Assembly (NCBI GenBank): GCA_050950645.1
Contig: JBMNHZ010000018.1
Coordinates: 1-64,000, forward strand
Direction: 5' to 3'
DNA from: BRH-c25 sp012519325
Lineage (GTDB): Bacteria > Bacillota > Clostridia > Lutisporales > Lutisporaceae
Length of the DNA: 64,000 nt
Shown here: piece after piece, positions 62,217 through 64,000 of the stretch
Layout of the letters: each line of letters begins with the position of its first letter
How positions within the stretch are numbered: position 1 is the stretch's first letter
Made by a program: the position numbers and the translations under genes
Notes under the pieces: generated by a model
What the model was told of the DNA's origin: nothing
Databases searched by the model: none
The model's input: only the letters and a program-made list of their open reading frames with translations

Positions 62217-62410
62217 CCTTGTATACCGACTCGCACGATATTAGCTTTGGACAGAATCAGAGCTTGATACTTGTAAAATCCTGACGCACATAAACCCAAC
62301 CTCCTGTTGGTATGTGCTGGATTTACCTCACGTAAATCCCACGGATTTTACTGCGCATCTTCTCTCGATTCTGTTGCCCAAAGCCAATAAGTGCTCGCTG
62401 TTATACAAGG
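62217..62410. ncRNA. Multi-branched structured element of unknown class (194 nt)
   Basis: The outer arms pair in blocks: CCTTGTATA (62217-62225) with TATACAAGG (62402-62410); GCAC and TATT with AATA and GTGC; GCTTTGG (62244-62250) with CCAAAGC (62378-62384); CAGAATC (62252-62258) with GATTCTG (62367-62373). Inside, GTAAAATCC (62273-62281) pairs with GGATTTTAC (62343-62351) and closes a junction of two hairpins: GCACATA/TATGTGC with CCAAC/GTTGG (62286-62317), and GGATTTAC/GTAAATCC (62319-62339). About 31 outer and 29 inner pairs. It is either a structured RNA or a MITE-like DNA element; strand undecided. It lies between ygfK and the 8-oxoguanine deaminase. The rest of the 404-bp gap shows nothing recognisable. 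Confidence 0.6.
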
Positions 62411-62561
62411 CCAGTGCTCCCTATGAATAATACTCCATAAGAGAATTATATAGTATAGCAGCAATATTAAGGAAATTCAGATAACAGAGTGGAGAACATC
62501 TTCCCCTACAGCTGGAGTACTTCACAAACCAGTATAAATTAAGGTATGGAGGACTTGAAAT

Positions 62562-63938
62562 ATGAGTCAGAAGCTTTTGAAAAATATTGACCTTATAGTC
62601 ACATTCAACGACAGGGATGAAACCTTTGAACACTGCGACATATTGATTGACGGGCCTGCTATAAAAGAAATAGGCAGCAACCTGGGCTCTGAGGAAGACA
62701 CTGAAGTAATAGACTGCAGCGGATTAACGGCACTGCCGGGTTTTGTTAATACTCATCACCACCTCTATCAGACCTTGTTCAGAGGTATCAGAGAAGTTCA
62801 GGAGCAGCCGCTTTTTCCCTGGCTTACAGGACTGTATGAATTCTGGAAAAACATAACCCCTGAGGCTGTTTACTATGGGGCACTGGTGGGCTTTTCGGAG
62901 CTTTTGCGCACCGGCTGTACTTTGACCTCCGACCATCATTATGTCTTCCCGAAAAATCAGCCTGAAACACTCATTGATGACCAGATAAAGGCAGCCGGGG
63001 AAATAGGTATAAGATTTCACGCTACAAGGGGCTCCATGTCTCTTGGCAGGGATATGGGGGGACTGCCTCCTATGGAGGTTGTACAAAAAGAAGAAGCAAT
63101 TCTTTTGGACAGTGAAAGGCTGATAAACCGGTATCATGACAGCAGTACCTATTCAATGCAGAGGATAGCCCTGGCGCCATGTTCCCCCTTCTCAGTGACC
63201 AAGGAGCTTATGGTACAGACAAAGAATCTTGCAAGAAAGAAGGGTGTCATGCTTCATACCCATCTGGCAGAAACACTTGACGAGGAAAAGTTCTGCCTGG
63301 AGCGTTACGGCAGGAGGCCTTTCGAACTGATGGAGGATCTTGAATGGGTCGGGGATGATGTGTGGTTCGCCCATGGTATATATCTGAATGATGAAGAGGT
63401 AAAAAGGCTTCAGGGTTCAGGCATAGCTCACTGCCCATCTTCCAATATGAAGCTTTCAAGCGGTATATGCAGGACAACGGAAATAGTTCGTGCGGGTGGG
63501 AAGCTTTCCATAGCCGTAGACGGAAGCGCAAGTAATGATGGCTCAAATATGTGGGAAGAAGTAAGAAGAGCTTACCTTCTTAATCACTTGAAATACGGGA
63601 CTGAGGGACTTACAGCATATGAAATACTTAGAACGGCTACAAGAGGCGGCGCAGAGGTGTTGGGACGGGATGACACCGGACGCCTGGATATAGGAAAAGC
63701 AGCGGACATTGTTTTGTTTAACCTGAAAGGCATAGAGTATTCCGGCTGTCATGACCCGCTGGTATCTCTTGTTTGCCTGGGAAATACCAGTCTGGTTGAT
63801 ATGACAATAGTAAACGGCAGAGTCGTAGTCAAGGACGGAAAGCTTACGACAATAGATTCTGAAAAGGCAGCAGCAGCTGCACACCGGACAGCAGCAGATA
63901 TAGTGAAAAAGCAAAGAAGCATAACAAATAAGAATTAA
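62562..63938 (+). CDS. 8-oxoguanine deaminase-like amidohydrolase
   Basis: A 458-residue TRZ/ATZ-family deaminase. GFVNTHHHLYQTLFRGI is the His-x-His metal site; LTSDHHYVFP and IRFHATRGSMSLGRDMGGLPP are characteristic of 8-oxoguanine deaminases rather than plain guanine deaminases or SsnA. Further sites are MLHTHLAET (His), HGIYL and SIAVDGSASND (Asp). The enzyme would turn 8-oxoguanine into urate plus ammonia, which fits the cluster. GGAGGA precedes ATG 62562; the next gene starts 19 bp after its stop. Confidence 0.85.
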   Translation: MSQKLLKNIDLIVTFNDRDETFEHCDILIDGPAIKEIGSNLGSEEDTEVIDCSGLTALPGFVNTHHHLYQTLFRGIREVQEQPLFPWLTGLYEFWKNITPEAVYYGALVGFSELLRTGCTLTSDHHYVFPKNQPETLIDDQIKAAGEIGIRFHATRGSMSLGRDMGGLPPMEVVQKEEAILLDSERLINRYHDSSTYSMQRIALAPCSPFSVTKELMVQTKNLARKKGVMLHTHLAETLDEEKFCLERYGRRPFELMEDLEWVGDDVWFAHGIYLNDEEVKRLQGSGIAHCPSSNMKLSSGICRTTEIVRAGGKLSIAVDGSASNDGSNMWEEVRRAYLLNHLKYGTEGLTAYEILRTATRGGAEVLGRDDTGRLDIGKAADIVLFNLKGIEYSGCHDPLVSLVCLGNTSLVDMTIVNGRVVVKDGKLTTIDSEKAAAAAHRTAADIVKKQRSITNKN

Positions 63939-63957
63939 AGGAGAGGGAGGAGATAAA

Positions 63958-64000
63958 ATGCTACTGGTAGGGAACGGCAAATTAATCACAAGGAATGAAG
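63958..64000 (+). CDS. ssnA: Start of an SsnA-like amidohydrolase gene (cut by the window end)
   Basis: ATG 63958 after GGAGGAG begins MLLVGNGKLITRNE before the window stops. This N-terminal strand pattern and the position after ygfK and a deaminase fit SsnA, a putative aminohydrolase of selenium-linked purine clusters. Only 14 codons are visible, so the call rests on context. Confidence 0.6.
   Translation, partial: MLLVGNGKLITRNE

Noticed and set aside
62217..62410. tRNA or tmRNA-like cloverleaf
   Set aside because: Too long for a tRNA, no T-loop or CCA end, and the stem arrangement does not match; kept as an unclassified structured element.

Overview
The window looks like a chromosomal segment of an anaerobic, low-to-medium GC Gram-positive bacterium of the class Clostridia. 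Supporting signs are strong AGGAGG ribosome binding sites, sigma-A promoters close to TTGACA-17-TATAAT, YesMN-type two-component genes, lipoprotein-anchored binding proteins, an ECF sigma factor with a TGTAAC-N17-CGTC promoter, an oxygen-sensitive selenium-dependent purine pathway, and many insertion sequences (IS). All assignments come from reading the sequence and its translations; no search was run.

Layout. (1) 0.1-8.8 kb: a binding-protein sensor, YesM-like kinase and YesN-like regulator, followed by an iron/phosphate-sugar-type ABC importer whose ATPase carries a large insertion. (2) 9.0-13.7 kb: a NEW3-domain membrane protein, an ABC-2 exporter, an ECF sigma factor and its probable anti-sigma factor, with an ECF-type promoter in front. 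(3) 13.7-24.7 kb: an IS-dense stretch with IS1182-, ISLre2-, IS30- and IS6-like elements around an M20 dipeptidase, a TetM/EF-G-like GTPase fused to a YacP/Rae1-type NYN nuclease domain, and a broken zeta-toxin gene. (4) 24.7-26.8 kb: a secreted transglutaminase-like/Big2 protein whose promoter was separated from it by the IS6-like insertion, and a DUF1330 protein. (5) 27.1-34.3 kb: a catabolic cluster built around a RuBisCO-like protein with a class III aminotransferase, a GPH-type symporter, an FGGY kinase and a SorC-type regulator; two of its promoter regions share an operator-like motif. (6) 34.4-40.6 kb: a MacAB-like efflux pump with its own OmpR/HisKA two-component system. (7) 40.7-42.5 kb: a second IS30-type element with a right-end array of about 20-bp iterons and a 24-bp target duplication. 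(8) 42.5-45 kb: a DUF2975 / small XRE regulator / DUF4173 membrane-protein operon. (9) 45.2-64 kb: a selenium-dependent purine and hydantoin degradation cluster (yqeC, mocA, yqeB, ade, hydantoinase, ygeW, a TetR regulator, Se-dependent xanthine dehydrogenase, two PLP lyases, ygeY, ygfK, 8-oxoguanine deaminase, start of ssnA).

How the parts work together. Region 9 can feed adenine, 8-oxoguanine and hypoxanthine/xanthine/urate through deaminases and a molybdo-seleno hydroxylase, then through ring-opening amidohydrolases, a carbamoyltransferase and PLP lyases; yqeC/mocA/yqeB supply the Mo/Se cofactor. Region 5 is most simply read as uptake, phosphorylation, amination or isomerisation and RuBisCO-fold chemistry on an unidentified sugar or sugar acid.

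Most notable for follow-up: the RuBisCO-like cluster with its shared operator; a 194-nt multi-branched inverted-repeat element between ygfK and the 8-oxoguanine deaminase; the GTPase-nuclease fusion; inverted repeats covering the transposase start region in all five IS elements; the iteron array of the second IS30 element; and a detached IS end placed about 25 bp upstream of a start codon, in the same arrangement as the intact copy.
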